A DNA stretch of 26,603 nucleotides from CAZSAT01 sp964604675 (GCA_964604675.1 CAZSAT010000095.1:1-26603), one strand, 5' to 3'; shown: positions 14,763-22,951, counted from the stretch's first letter. Numbers and translations are program-made. Notes: generated by a model not told the origin, from the sequence alone.

Positions 14763-16664
14763 CTACCAGTACTCCGGTTCGTCCCAGGGGATGTCCCAGC
14801 CGGGGATGATGGCGAAGCCGCCCGGTCCAGCGGACTCCGCATAGCCCAACAGGAGGAGGTCGCTGTCGCCATCGCCATCCCAGTCCAACAGCGGCGCCTC
14901 GGTCACGCGGTCGAGCAGGTCGGTCTCTCGCAGCGAGAACTCAAGAGGCGGTGCGTACCGTGTGCTTCCTTCGGGTAGGCCGGCTGCATCGTCCAGCACG
15001 CCATAAGAGTCTTCGTTGGCGTCGTACGTCGAGGTTGCAGCGATCACAAGCTCGTCGCGGGAGTCGCCGTCGATGTCCGCTGCTGAACAATCGCGGCCAA
15101 GCGCCGTGCCGTCACTGGGCCCGCCATAAAGAAATCCCACAGCGTCGTTGTAAGTCGAAGCTCCTCCGCCCTCGCCACCGGAGTGGAAATACAGTGCGCC
15201 CGCCTCGGGGTACTCGACCTCGGTCCACCACACTCCCGCCACCCAGTCGCCATACCCGTCGCCGCTCCAGTCGCCCAGTACCGAGAGGCAGTCGAGGTCG
15301 CCGTCGAAGGTGGCCACGGCGATGTCGTCGATGCGTTGGTTGTGGGCGGACTCCAGGTCCTGGCCAGATACAACATAGGTGACGTCATCGATGACCTCAT
15401 GCACGATCACGTCGTCTGCGCCATCCCCGTCAAGATCTCCAGCCGCGATTTCGAAACCCAGCAACGTATCGCCGCTCCGCTCGGGGGCCATCACACGCAC
15501 TTCGTCCTCGAACCCGTAGTCCCACTCGGGCTCGTCTCCCTGCTCGCGACCGAAGAAGACCCACATGTGGTCGTCATCGCCGTGGTTGCTCTTGTCACCA
15601 CCTCCCCCGACGACGGCATCCATCAGGCCATCCCCATCGAAGTCGCCCGCAGCAGGGGTCGTTCCGACGCCGTCGCTTCCCTCGAAGGAGAGCCAGGCGA
15701 AGTCGGCGAGGTCTTCGATGTCCGCTTCCTCTCCCCACTCCTGGCTGGGACCCAGGACGATCAGCGCTCCACCCTCGTAGTAGCTGTAGGATGGGCCGGC
15801 GAGCAGCAGGTCGTCGATGCCGTCGCCGTCGAAGTCCCCGAGCGGCACGGTGTACTCGCCGATGCCGCTGCCGAAGCGTCCCTGGGTGAAGGTGGTGGCA
15901 TCGATCTCGGTGTGCAGGACCTCGGAGCCCCAGGTGGGTCCGTCGAGCAGGTAGGCGATGGACCCGTAGGAGCCGTCGGCCTTCTCACAGTCCAGACAAT
16001 AGACGTAGAGATCGTCGGATCCATCCGCGTTCAGGTCGCCGATGCCATCGATGCGGGCGAATGCGTAGTCGCCTTCGCCTGAGTCGGGCAGGACGGTGAG
16101 GCGTGAGAGCGGGAGCACCTCCTGCGGCCCGCCACAGATCCCGTCGGCGAGCGGCTCCCCGTCGCAGTCGTGGTCCGTCTCGTCGCACCATTCCTCCGCC
16201 GACGTGTTCGTCCAGGGGTCCGCATCGTCGCAGTCGAGGCCACCGCACGCCGCAGGGGTCTCGCCGTCACCGTCGGCGTCGTCGGTGTCCGAGCCGTCGC
16301 AGTCCTGATCGATGCCGTCGCAGGCCGTCTCGAGGGCTCCTTCGTAGATGGTCTGGTCGGTGTCGTCGCAGTCATCACCACCCTGCGCTTCGGCGGCGTG
16401 CCCGTCGGCGTCGGCGTCGTCGTCGTCGTCACCGGCGCAGTCCTGGTCGACTCCGTCGTACCAGGTCTCCGTGGCGCCGGGGTGGACGCTGGCGTCGCTG
16501 TCGTCGCAGTCTTCGCTGGCCACCCAGCCGTCGCCGTCGCGGTCGAAGGGGCCTGTGTCGACACCGGAGTCGACGGGCCCGTTGGAGTCGTGCGTGGAGG
16601 GAGCGGTGTCGTGCATCGACGGCTTGTCGGTGCAGCCGAGGACCCAGAGCGTCAGAAGCGCCAA
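14763..16664 (-). CDS. MopE-repeat / FG-GAP seven-repeat lipoprotein
   Basis: 633 residues. A TTG at 16664 lies 6 bases after GGAGGGGAG and gives a short hydrophobic signal with lipobox VLGC (Cys11). An in-frame GTG at 16682 would add an Arg and is the alternative start. Next comes a D/T/S linker, then about four MopE-type Asp/Cys repeats (DRDGDGW, DCDDSDASVHPGA, DGVDQDCAG, DGIDQDCDG). The rest contains seven calcium-loop motifs of FG-GAP type: DLNADGSDD, DFDGDGIDD, DFDGDGLMD, DLDGDGADD, DWSGDGYGD, DIDGDSRDE, DWDGDGDSD. Seven repeats fit a complete integrin-alpha-like propeller. It should be outer-membrane anchored and calcium-binding; ligand unknown. Its start overlaps the upstream gene by 13 bases, suggesting coupling. 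It faces flhB tail to tail. Confidence 0.85.
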   Translation of the reverse strand: MALLTLWVLGCTDKPSMHDTAPSTHDSNGPVDSGVDTGPFDRDGDGWVASEDCDDSDASVHPGATETWYDGVDQDCAGDDDDDADADGHAAEAQGGDDCDDTDQTIYEGALETACDGIDQDCDGSDTDDADGDGETPAACGGLDCDDADPWTNTSAEEWCDETDHDCDGEPLADGICGGPQEVLPLSRLTVLPDSGEGDYAFARIDGIGDLNADGSDDLYVYCLDCEKADGSYGSIAYLLDGPTWGSEVLHTEIDATTFTQGRFGSGIGEYTVPLGDFDGDGIDDLLLAGPSYSYYEGGALIVLGPSQEWGEEADIEDLADFAWLSFEGSDGVGTTPAAGDFDGDGLMDAVVGGGGDKSNHGDDDHMWVFFGREQGDEPEWDYGFEDEVRVMAPERSGDTLLGFEIAAGDLDGDGADDVIVHEVIDDVTYVVSGQDLESAHNQRIDDIAVATFDGDLDCLSVLGDWSGDGYGDWVAGVWWTEVEYPEAGALYFHSGGEGGGASTYNDAVGFLYGGPSDGTALGRDCSAADIDGDSRDELVIAATSTYDANEDSYGVLDDAAGLPEGSTRYAPPLEFSLRETDLLDRVTEAPLLDWDGDGDSDLLLLGYAESAGPGGFAIIPGWDIPWDEPEYW

Positions 16665-19600
16665 CCGCGACTCCCCTCCCACACGCCGTTGCCGGCGGTG
16701 GAGATCCAGATGCTCGTGACATCGTAGGGCGTGGAGGACTCGTCCACATCGAAGGCTACACCCGTGATGTTGCCGTTGTAGAGCCCGGAGTCCCGATACG
16801 GCCGCCAGCTCGCCTTCACTTCGCCGGCCGCGCCGAACCACCGCCAGGACGCTTGGAAGAGGTCCAGCGTTTCCCAGGTCACGCCACCCTTGTCTTCCGC
16901 CTGCACACCCACGCCGACGAGCAGGGTGTCGACCAGGTAGGGGTGCGGCGACACGTGCTTGATGCGCCGCCACGTGGTGCCGTCGGGCGCCATCGGGTCC
17001 AGGACAGGGTTGTCGGCGTCGAGGGCGTCGATCTGGCACAGAGAATCGCTTCCTTCCGCCTCGCCGAAGGCCCAGATCCTGTCGCTCGCCCAGGGAGCGG
17101 CAGCGATGCCCTGGAGCTTGTTGCCACCCAAGCCGCTGCAGTCGGTCCCGCTCCCGATGGGGAGCTCGGTCCACTCGGCCTCGATGCCGCTGTCGTAGGT
17201 GATGTGCACCTGGAAGATCGAGCAGTCGTCGGTGGCCGTGCCGCTCCCGCCCACGTAGGCCCACACGTCGCGCTCGGACGCCGTAGCGCTCCAGGCGGAG
17301 CTGGCCTGATCGATGGCCAGCGTGACGGCGCCGTCGAAGAACTCGTTCTCGTCGAGGGAGGTGCAGCCGGTGCCGGTCATGGTGAAGGGTACGCGGTCCC
17401 GGGTCATCTCGCCGCTGTCGTCGTAGAAGAGGACCAGGCCGCCTTCCCTGTCATACGGGTCGGCGGTGTCGCCACTCGCGTGCGAGTAGAACGTGGCGAG
17501 GGCGACGTCGGCGTCATCGTGCAGGGCCTCGATGTCGAAGGGGTTGCCCAACTCGGTCGCGGCGATGTCGAGAAGCTCACCATCGGTCGATGAGTCGCAT
17601 GCGGGCCAGCGGGGGTAGGTCGTGTCCGCCTCGTGGCGCTTGCACACCCAGTCGTGCTCTCCAGCCTGTTCAACATACGTCTCTGGCGCTGCAGTCTTCC
17701 CGCTGGTGCTGGTCTCGTAGCACCAGTTCCAGTCCTCGACGTCGTCTTCATCGGCCAGCGTGATGACCGCCTTCGAGATCGCCCGCTTGCTGGGTGGGTC
17801 ACCGCCAGCGTGCAGGTACACGCCCCAGAGCGTGGCCGTGGTGTCGTCCTCGACGAGGTCGAGGTTCCTCACCTCGGTGAAGTTCGCGAAGTGGCACTCG
17901 AGGTTGCCCGCCTCGCGTGCGCCGCTGCTCGGAGGTCCGAAGTAGTTGGCGATGCCGTGGTCGGCGACCGCCCCGAAGGCCATGCCCTCGGCGTTGATCC
18001 CGCTGACAGCGCACCCCTCGCAGAACGCCACGTCTTGGGTGGTGGTTTGCTGGAAGTCTCCCAGCCCCGACAGCGGGGAGAAGCCAAAGGGGATCTTGTC
18101 CAGGTCGACTGAGGGGTTGCCGTACGCCGAGTCGAAACCCGGCGCGCCTCCGCTGGCGTTCGGCAGCTCCCAGATCCCCAGGAAGCCGTAGACCTGGCCC
18201 TCCCAGTCGTCCTCGCCCGGCAGCTCGTAGAAGGTGATGTCGACAGGTCGGTCCGGAAAGACCTCGGCGCGGTCGTCGTGGTTGGCGAGCGCGCGGAGGT
18301 AGGTCCCCTTGTCGTTGCCGGCCTCGCCCCGTTGTTCAGGATTCGTGTCCGCGCTGGTGTCGTCGGTGTCCAGCACGACGGACTCGCCGGTGTAGTAGTC
18401 TTGGAGAGGTTTCCATGGGAGCGTGTCGTTCGGCTCCGGGACATCCGTGCCGACATCGGCCCGGTAGATCCGCGGGAAGGCATAGGCCTGACTGAGGTTC
18501 GCAATGGCGAAGAGGAGCTGCTGGGCACCGTCGTCGAACAGGGCCACACCGGTCAGCTCGTTCACGCTGTCCACCGTGCTCGTGGTGTAGAGACGCATCT
18601 CGCCGGCACCGAGGTCCTTGCCGTACGTCGAGTCGTAGTACTGCCGGTAGTCTTCATGGAGCAAGCCGGTGTCGCTCGGGTCGTGCCACGCCTGGGGACA
18701 GCCGCTGAAGTCTCCGGCCTCACACGTGCCGGAGGTCGTGGTGTCGCTGTCCCAGGTGGAGACCGCCACGCTTCCCCCAGACGCGTCCAGCTCGACGACC
18801 TGGACCGTTCCTTCCTCGCGTGAGCAGGCGGAGCTCACGGCCGTGTCGAGACCAAGCCCAGCGTCGGCCGCGTAGATGAGCGTGACGTCCTCGTCGACCA
18901 CTTGTACCGCGATGTCGCGCACGTCCCATCCCTCGCTCCCCGCGATGGGCAGGCAGCTGACGTCGAGAGCCGGCGCTCCACCACACTTGCCGCTGATGGG
19001 GCAGTAGTAGAGCGTGTCGGGCTCCGCGCTGGCCTCGTCGATGGTCTTGAAGCCGACGATCAACACGTCGTCGTCGCCCACCGTGGTGACCTCCATCGCC
19101 GACACGATGCCGGTAGCGGGCAGGTCGGCCACCCACTCGATCGAACAGGTGTCCTCGCTCGTCAGCCCGTAGACGCCGACGTGCTTGCTCGTGCCCAGCG
19201 AGGTGTCGTGGTTCCCGAAGAACAAGACCTGCTCGCTGTCGCCGTCGATCCAGCCCGTCATCAGCTTGCCGCCGGCGAGGCTCTTGTCGGTGCAGATGTG
19301 GAAGCGGTCGTCGGCCCGTGCCTCGACATCGGTCAGCTCGTACCAGCCCAGGCCGCTGTTCGTGGTCCGGTACAGCCCGCCGTACATGGTGGAGCTGATC
19401 TCGGTGCCCGTGAGCACGACGATGTCGTCTTCGTCCTGTGCGAAGACCTCCCAGGTACGGAGCTTGTCCTGGGTGTCGAGCTTCTGCCCGTCGATCTCAC
19501 CGTTGATCAGCCACCACACGTCGCCCGATCCGTCGGTGCTGAGGGCCACGCCACCGTTGTTGGACGCCGCGACCAGGTTGTTGCCCGTCTCGTCGGTGCG

Positions 19601-20284
19601 GACGACGGAAGCGACGTTCCCGCCCAGCGGCCAGTCCGCGTCGATGTAGGCGATCTCCTGGTCCCGAGGGGGCTGCCAGAGAAAGTCACCGTTCAAGATG
19701 TTCACGTAGTCGATGTCGATCGTGGGCGGCGGCCCCACGTGCGAGCAGCTGATCTCGAAGCTGTCGACCGTGAAGGGTGCGTCGAGGTCCGGAAAGGACA
19801 GGTCGTGCTCACCCTCTGCTGTGAAGCTGTCGGTGTCGGTCCCGTCCGCACCAGCGTCCACGGTGACGGTGCAGGTCGTGGGTCCGTCGACGTCTGCCAC
19901 ACCGACGCGAGCGTGCAGCTCCCCGTACTCCCAGTCGAACGAGCTCTTCAGCTCCATGGTCGCTGGGCTGCCGCCGGATGGTGCCAGGATCGCCAGGTTC
20001 CCCGCAAAGGTCACGTTGGTGGTGTTCCACCACGCACCGTTGCCGAGCGGTGCTTCCATCATCTGGTAGATGACTTCGAGCCCGTCGCAGTCATCGTCGT
20101 GGGCGGTGGCCAGGTCTTCGGCTTGGTCCGGGTTGACCAGGCTGTCGCCGTCGTTGCAGTCGAGCGCGACGCAGCCGGTGTCTGTGCCGGTGTAGTACTC
20201 GTCGCCATCGTTGTCGACGCAGGCGGCGCCCGCCTCAGGTCCTGCGCTCAGGAGGGTCGCCCCCCAGCAGGATTTGTGCCACAC
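16652..20284 (-). CDS. Large secreted MopE-repeat / BNR-like propeller protein (5' frameshift suspected)
   Basis: The open frame gives 1210 residues from a GTG at 20284 that lacks a ribosome site and a proper signal peptide. Just upstream, ATG at 20309 after GGGGAGGG opens a good signal peptide in another frame; see the frameshift entry. Near the N-terminus is one MopE-type repeat (DNDGDEYYTG, LDCNDGDSLVNPDQ, DDDCDG). A jelly-roll-like region with TCTVTVDAGADGTDTDSF follows. The bulk looks like a BNR/Asp-box beta-propeller, for example NNGGVALSTDGSGDVWWLI and YRTTNSGLGWYEL, with a closing IWISTAGNGVWEGS. Cys pairs are scattered, consistent with an exported protein. No catalytic residues are recognised, so an adhesin or surface-binding role is as likely as an enzyme. 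It is first in a minus-strand pair with the FG-GAP lipoprotein. Confidence 0.75.
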   Translation of the reverse strand: MWHKSCWGATLLSAGPEAGAACVDNDGDEYYTGTDTGCVALDCNDGDSLVNPDQAEDLATAHDDDCDGLEVIYQMMEAPLGNGAWWNTTNVTFAGNLAILAPSGGSPATMELKSSFDWEYGELHARVGVADVDGPTTCTVTVDAGADGTDTDSFTAEGEHDLSFPDLDAPFTVDSFEISCSHVGPPPTIDIDYVNILNGDFLWQPPRDQEIAYIDADWPLGGNVASVVRTDETGNNLVAASNNGGVALSTDGSGDVWWLINGEIDGQKLDTQDKLRTWEVFAQDEDDIVVLTGTEISSTMYGGLYRTTNSGLGWYELTDVEARADDRFHICTDKSLAGGKLMTGWIDGDSEQVLFFGNHDTSLGTSKHVGVYGLTSEDTCSIEWVADLPATGIVSAMEVTTVGDDDVLIVGFKTIDEASAEPDTLYYCPISGKCGGAPALDVSCLPIAGSEGWDVRDIAVQVVDEDVTLIYAADAGLGLDTAVSSACSREEGTVQVVELDASGGSVAVSTWDSDTTTSGTCEAGDFSGCPQAWHDPSDTGLLHEDYRQYYDSTYGKDLGAGEMRLYTTSTVDSVNELTGVALFDDGAQQLLFAIANLSQAYAFPRIYRADVGTDVPEPNDTLPWKPLQDYYTGESVVLDTDDTSADTNPEQRGEAGNDKGTYLRALANHDDRAEVFPDRPVDITFYELPGEDDWEGQVYGFLGIWELPNASGGAPGFDSAYGNPSVDLDKIPFGFSPLSGLGDFQQTTTQDVAFCEGCAVSGINAEGMAFGAVADHGIANYFGPPSSGAREAGNLECHFANFTEVRNLDLVEDDTTATLWGVYLHAGGDPPSKRAISKAVITLADEDDVEDWNWCYETSTSGKTAAPETYVEQAGEHDWVCKRHEADTTYPRWPACDSSTDGELLDIAATELGNPFDIEALHDDADVALATFYSHASGDTADPYDREGGLVLFYDDSGEMTRDRVPFTMTGTGCTSLDENEFFDGAVTLAIDQASSAWSATASERDVWAYVGGSGTATDDCSIFQVHITYDSGIEAEWTELPIGSGTDCSGLGGNKLQGIAAAPWASDRIWAFGEAEGSDSLCQIDALDADNPVLDPMAPDGTTWRRIKHVSPHPYLVDTLLVGVGVQAEDKGGVTWETLDLFQASWRWFGAAGEVKASWRPYRDSGLYNGNITGVAFDVDESSTPYDVTSIWISTAGNGVWEGSRGWRF

Positions 20285-20309
20285 GTGAAATCGCGCGGGT
20301 GCTCGTCAT
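20260..20309 (-). other. Signal-peptide start separated from its gene by a G6-tract frameshift
   Basis: On the minus strand, ATG at 20309 (GGAGG four bases before it) reads MTSTRAISRVAQILLG and then, at six G (plus-strand C6, 20260-20265), runs out of frame to a stop soon after. With five G instead of six, it would join ATLLSAGPEAGAACVDNDGD of the long frame, giving a normal Arg-containing signal peptide with an AGA-A cleavage site. Either phase-variable expression, a recent mutation or a sequencing error explains this. Confidence 0.7.
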
Positions 20310-20411
20310 CGTCCCTCCCCAGATGTCCCTGGATGTTGTTCGGTTCGCGTCTCCTCAGATGACAGTGCCACATCACGTGTCGTGAGGGCAAGGAGGACTC
20401 TCTTGCCGGGT

Positions 20412-20468
20412 GTGATCGGCGCACTCGACGATTACCTCGTCGACTTCTCCGATCTGTGGGGCGAGTGA
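20412..20468 (+). pseudogene. Remnant of the C-terminus of an FG-GAP lipoprotein gene
   Basis: The frame ends YLVDFSDLWGE-TGA, identical in protein sequence to the end of the FG-GAP lipoprotein at 22948-24333. The DNA match runs 20433-20544 against 24298-24410, with about six substitutions and one indel. Upstream of 20433 the similarity fades. A TTG at 20403, six bases after AAGGAGG, could translate a 21-residue peptide, but a decayed gene end is the simpler reading. Confidence 0.7.
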
Positions 20469-20544
20469 CCGCGCGCCTCGTCTGGTCGGCCGACGAGATC
20501 ACTCTCCACGCGCTCCACGCATGGGCAAGGTCAACGCCCTGATC
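20433..20544 (+). repeat. FG-GAP-tail/spacer/flhB junction repeat, copy 1
   Basis: This segment joins the LVDFSDLWGE gene end, a ~45-base spacer (starting CCGCGCGCCTCG) and the beginning of the flhB tail. It matches 24298-24410 at roughly 94%. Both copies fuse the same two unrelated gene ends at the same place. Confidence 0.9.
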
Positions 20545-20644
20545 CCCGACGAGTTCTTCGGACCCGTCGCCCAGGTCCTGGCGGTGGTCTACCGGAAGCG
20601 CGCAGCGCGCAAGGTGCGGCTCGGCCAGAGGCCCTGATCGCGAG
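20521..20644 (+). repeat. flhB-tail repeat, copy 2 (displaced flhB 3' end)
   Basis: This is identical to 14577-14700 apart from two C-to-T changes, both in CpG and both altering the amino acid (Pro to Leu, Ala to Val). It keeps the flhB reading frame for 38 codons from ATG 20521 to TGA 20635-20637 but has no ribosome site, so it is a non-functional gene fragment. Similarity ends at the same base on the right as copy 1. Confidence 0.95.
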
Positions 20645-20742
20645 CGTCCGCCGGAGCGCGTCGCCAGGATGACGCCACCAGACCCCACGGGCTCGGCTCG
20701 GCCAGTCGCCACCCGAGGACTTGTCAAGAGCATGTCAATAGA

Positions 20743-20750
20743 GGGGGGGG
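20743..20750 (+). repeat. G8 homopolymer upstream of plus-strand module
   Basis: Eight consecutive G lie about 93 bases before the start at 20844. This is the longest mononucleotide run I noticed in the window and a possible slippage site if a promoter spans it; no promoter is evident. Confidence 0.5.
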
Positions 20751-20843
20751 CCAGCCCTTGCCACGGAGACCTCCCTTCCATAGCCATCTCAAAGGAGCCG
20801 GCGCCCTCGTGGGGAGGAGCGAACGGCCCACCGAGAGGTTCCG

Positions 20844-21269
20844 ATGCCCGAGCTCGCAGCTCCCAGCGCCGCAGTGCGCCTCGTCTCCATGGCCGACAAG
20901 GTCACCCTCCAGACCGACGGCACCACCACCTGGCAGTACATGGAGCTGGAAGACGTGCCAGAGTGGGCGAAGCGGTCCGGTCCCTACCTCGAGGGCATCG
21001 CAGCGCACACCGCCACCGTCAACCCGAGCCCCCAGTTCGAGTGGAAGATCACCTTCCAGTGGACCACGGACGGCCGAGCGTGGTCCGGCCACGTCGACCT
21101 CTTCCCGGCCCTCACCACCGGTGGGAACGTGGTGCACCCCGAGTACACCACGAAGTCGACCTTCGGCCTCCGCATGCGCTGGTTCCTCGCCATCCGCAGC
21201 ACCTCGGGCACCACCATCGAGACGGGCATGGTCACCGCGGTCGCCGCCTTCCGCTTCTACGCGGCCTGA
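20844..21269 (+). CDS. Small beta-rich protein of unknown function
   Basis: 141 residues; not recognised. The ATG at 20844 has GAGAGG six bases upstream; a later ATG at 20889 lacks one. The protein has no signal peptide or membrane helix. It alternates hydrophobic and Thr/Ser residues with many Trp (TTTWQYMELEDVPEWAKRSG, FEWKITFQWTTDGRAWSGHV, RMRWFLAIRSTSGTTIETG), which suggests a single beta-sandwich or jelly roll, ending AVAAFRFYAA. Such folds occur in carbohydrate-binding modules and in tail or capsid decoration proteins, but nothing specific identifies one. Its stop overlaps the next start by one base (TGATG), so the two are probably translated together and may form a complex. Confidence 0.7.
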   Translation: MPELAAPSAAVRLVSMADKVTLQTDGTTTWQYMELEDVPEWAKRSGPYLEGIAAHTATVNPSPQFEWKITFQWTTDGRAWSGHVDLFPALTTGGNVVHPEYTTKSTFGLRMRWFLAIRSTSGTTIETGMVTAVAAFRFYAA

Positions 21270-22951
21270 TGTCCGCGTTCCCTTCCGGGCTCGGGCTCTT
21301 CGACGCGGCTCGGCTCGTGCTGCCTGGCGCAAGGGCGGCCGAGCCGGTGCTCGGCGACAAGGAGACGATCGTCGAGCTGGACAACGTCTCGCTGCTGTCG
21401 TTGACCTTCAACGGCGGCAAGTGGCTGGCCGTGGGGCCCGACGGCGGGGTCGTCGCCACCTTCGGCTACGACGGCAAGGTGTACGTGGTGGGCAAGGCGC
21501 CCTCGCGCCTCGTCGGAGGGTCGAGCTGGGAGGTCCTCGCCACCCTCGAGCATGCCGACGAGCTCTACAGCCAGCCGGCGATCGCCTTCGGCGCCCGGGG
21601 CACGGTGGCCGTGGCCTACGTGCGCACGGTGGGCGGTCCGCCGGGTCGCACGGTGTGTGCGGTCGCCGTGATCGAGTCGGCGCTCACCTCGCCGCTGGTC
21701 AGCGAGTGGCTCTTGTCGACCGGCGCGGCGGCCGACGGCGTGGCCTACCCGGCGATCGCCTCCGACGAGGAGGGCGGCTTCCACGTGGTCTGGCCGGTGA
21801 AGTCCACCGAGGCTCACACCCACATCGACTACGCCTACCTGGAGCCCGGGGGGCTCGGCTGGGTCTCGGCGGCGGTCAGCACGAACACGTCGCTCGTGAT
21901 GGAGGCGGTGGTGCCGACCGTGGCGGCGTCGGTGGCGGCGGAGCAGGTGGTGGTGGCCTGGAAGCGGCGGACGGCGGCGGCGGGGGCCGCGAACAGCCGC
22001 AACGACGTGTACTGGACGGCGAGCGCGTTCCCTGCCGCGGGCTTCCCGACCGGGACGTGGCGCAGGCCACGCTTGCTGGCCGGTGGCGCCGACGTCGACA
22101 CCTTCGTGTACGACCCGAGCCTCACGGTGACGCCGGGCGGACGCTTCTTCCTCGCCTGCCACAAGGGGGTGAGCGACGCCTTCGTGGTCGAGGGCGACGA
22201 CCCCTACACCTTCAGGTTCTCCCCCGTCGCCCGCAACCAGTTCGCGCCTGGCGAGGGCTACCAGAACCGCTTCTTCCACCTCGTGGCCAACGACGACCAC
22301 GTCTACAACGTGTGGCCCGCGGTGGGTTTCGAGGCTCCCTGGCTGATCGGGGTGTACTGGGCGCGGGCCGAGGTGGAGAGCGGCCCGACGACCTCGCCCT
22401 GGGAGGAGCTGGGAGAGCTGCCCGACACCGACGCAAGCCTGGTGTTCGAGAGCGCCATCATCGGGCCGAGCACCATCGCCGAGCTGCGGGAGGAGCAGAC
22501 CGGGACGATGAACCAGGACCGGGACCGCATCGAGGGCTGGAGCGGCGCCGAGGCGGCGGCGAGCCTCGCCAGCGACCTGGGCATCAGCGTCGACGAGCTG
22601 CTGGTCGGGAAGCAGGTGGTCGTTCCGGAGGACATCGTCGTAGAGACGAAGGGCGGAACAGAAACAATCTATGTCCGAGGGCGCTACGCTATCCTGGGGA
22701 CCGAGGCCGCTGGCACGTCGCTGTCTGTGGTCCGGGGTGATGCAGAATTACTGCCGGAGTCCCTTCCGGAGAAGGGCCAGCAGGTGGCCTTCTCTCTTTA
22801 CGACTTCACGATGTGCATGCAGCCTTCGGTGGGCCTTGGAGCCGAAGGTGACGTGCACCTGTGCTGGCTGGAGACGAGCGCGGAGATGGGTGACTGGGAC
22901 GAACTCCAGCCCACCGGCGTGCTCTGCTATCGAAAGGTCGTCACGTCGTGA
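21269..22951 (+). CDS. Beta-propeller (sialidase/BNR-like fold) protein, function unknown
   Basis: 560 residues. Repeating strands of the type P-x-I-A/V-x-G-G-x-x-x-V-x-W are visible: SQPAIAFGARGTVAVAYV, YPAIASDEEGGFHVVWPV, VPTVAASVAAEQVVVAW, DPSLTVTPGGRFFLACH, HLVANDDHVYNVWPAV and MQPSVGLGAEGDVHLCWLE. This suggests a six-bladed sialidase-type propeller without recognisable catalytic Arg/Asp sets. A helical insertion (about residues 410-455: GAEAAASLASDLGISVDELL) interrupts the repeats. The N-terminus is not a good signal peptide. Start and stop overlap both neighbours (TGATG and GTGA). From about 22640 onward, codon choice is visibly less GC-biased than in the first 1.3 kb, hinting at a mosaic gene. 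Confidence 0.7.
   Translation: MSAFPSGLGLFDAARLVLPGARAAEPVLGDKETIVELDNVSLLSLTFNGGKWLAVGPDGGVVATFGYDGKVYVVGKAPSRLVGGSSWEVLATLEHADELYSQPAIAFGARGTVAVAYVRTVGGPPGRTVCAVAVIESALTSPLVSEWLLSTGAAADGVAYPAIASDEEGGFHVVWPVKSTEAHTHIDYAYLEPGGLGWVSAAVSTNTSLVMEAVVPTVAASVAAEQVVVAWKRRTAAAGAANSRNDVYWTASAFPAAGFPTGTWRRPRLLAGGADVDTFVYDPSLTVTPGGRFFLACHKGVSDAFVVEGDDPYTFRFSPVARNQFAPGEGYQNRFFHLVANDDHVYNVWPAVGFEAPWLIGVYWARAEVESGPTTSPWEELGELPDTDASLVFESAIIGPSTIAELREEQTGTMNQDRDRIEGWSGAEAAASLASDLGISVDELLVGKQVVVPEDIVVETKGGTETIYVRGRYAILGTEAAGTSLSVVRGDAELLPESLPEKGQQVAFSLYDFTMCMQPSVGLGAEGDVHLCWLETSAEMGDWDELQPTGVLCYRKVVTS

Larger units (their letters stand above)
20310..20843. other. Intergenic region between divergent modules, containing gene remnants
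   Basis: This 534-base stretch has no intact gene. It holds a small hairpin (GGCAAG 20387-20392 with CTTGCC 20402-20407), the tail of an FG-GAP gene (20412-20468), a shared spacer, a copy of the flhB tail (20521-20644) and about 200 bases leading to the plus-strand module, including a G8 run (20743-20750). Promoters for the two modules must be here, but I see no convincing -35/-10 pair on either strand. Confidence 0.7.

Noticed and set aside
16103..20362. Long plus-strand open frames opposite the minus-strand surface proteins
   Set aside because: Arg- and Val/Gly-rich shadows without motifs; the minus strand has MopE and FG-GAP motifs.
20403..20468. A 21-residue peptide gene with a good ribosome site ending LVDFSDLWGE
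   Set aside because: The end is identical to the FG-GAP lipoprotein C-terminus and lies in a repeat, so a gene remnant is more likely than a functional small protein.
14700..20520. Insertion sequence or integrative element bounded by the flhB-tail direct repeats in the classical sense
   Set aside because: No transposase, integrase, terminal inverted repeat or tRNA site was found between the repeats. I keep the cassette idea only as a hypothesis based on the repeats.
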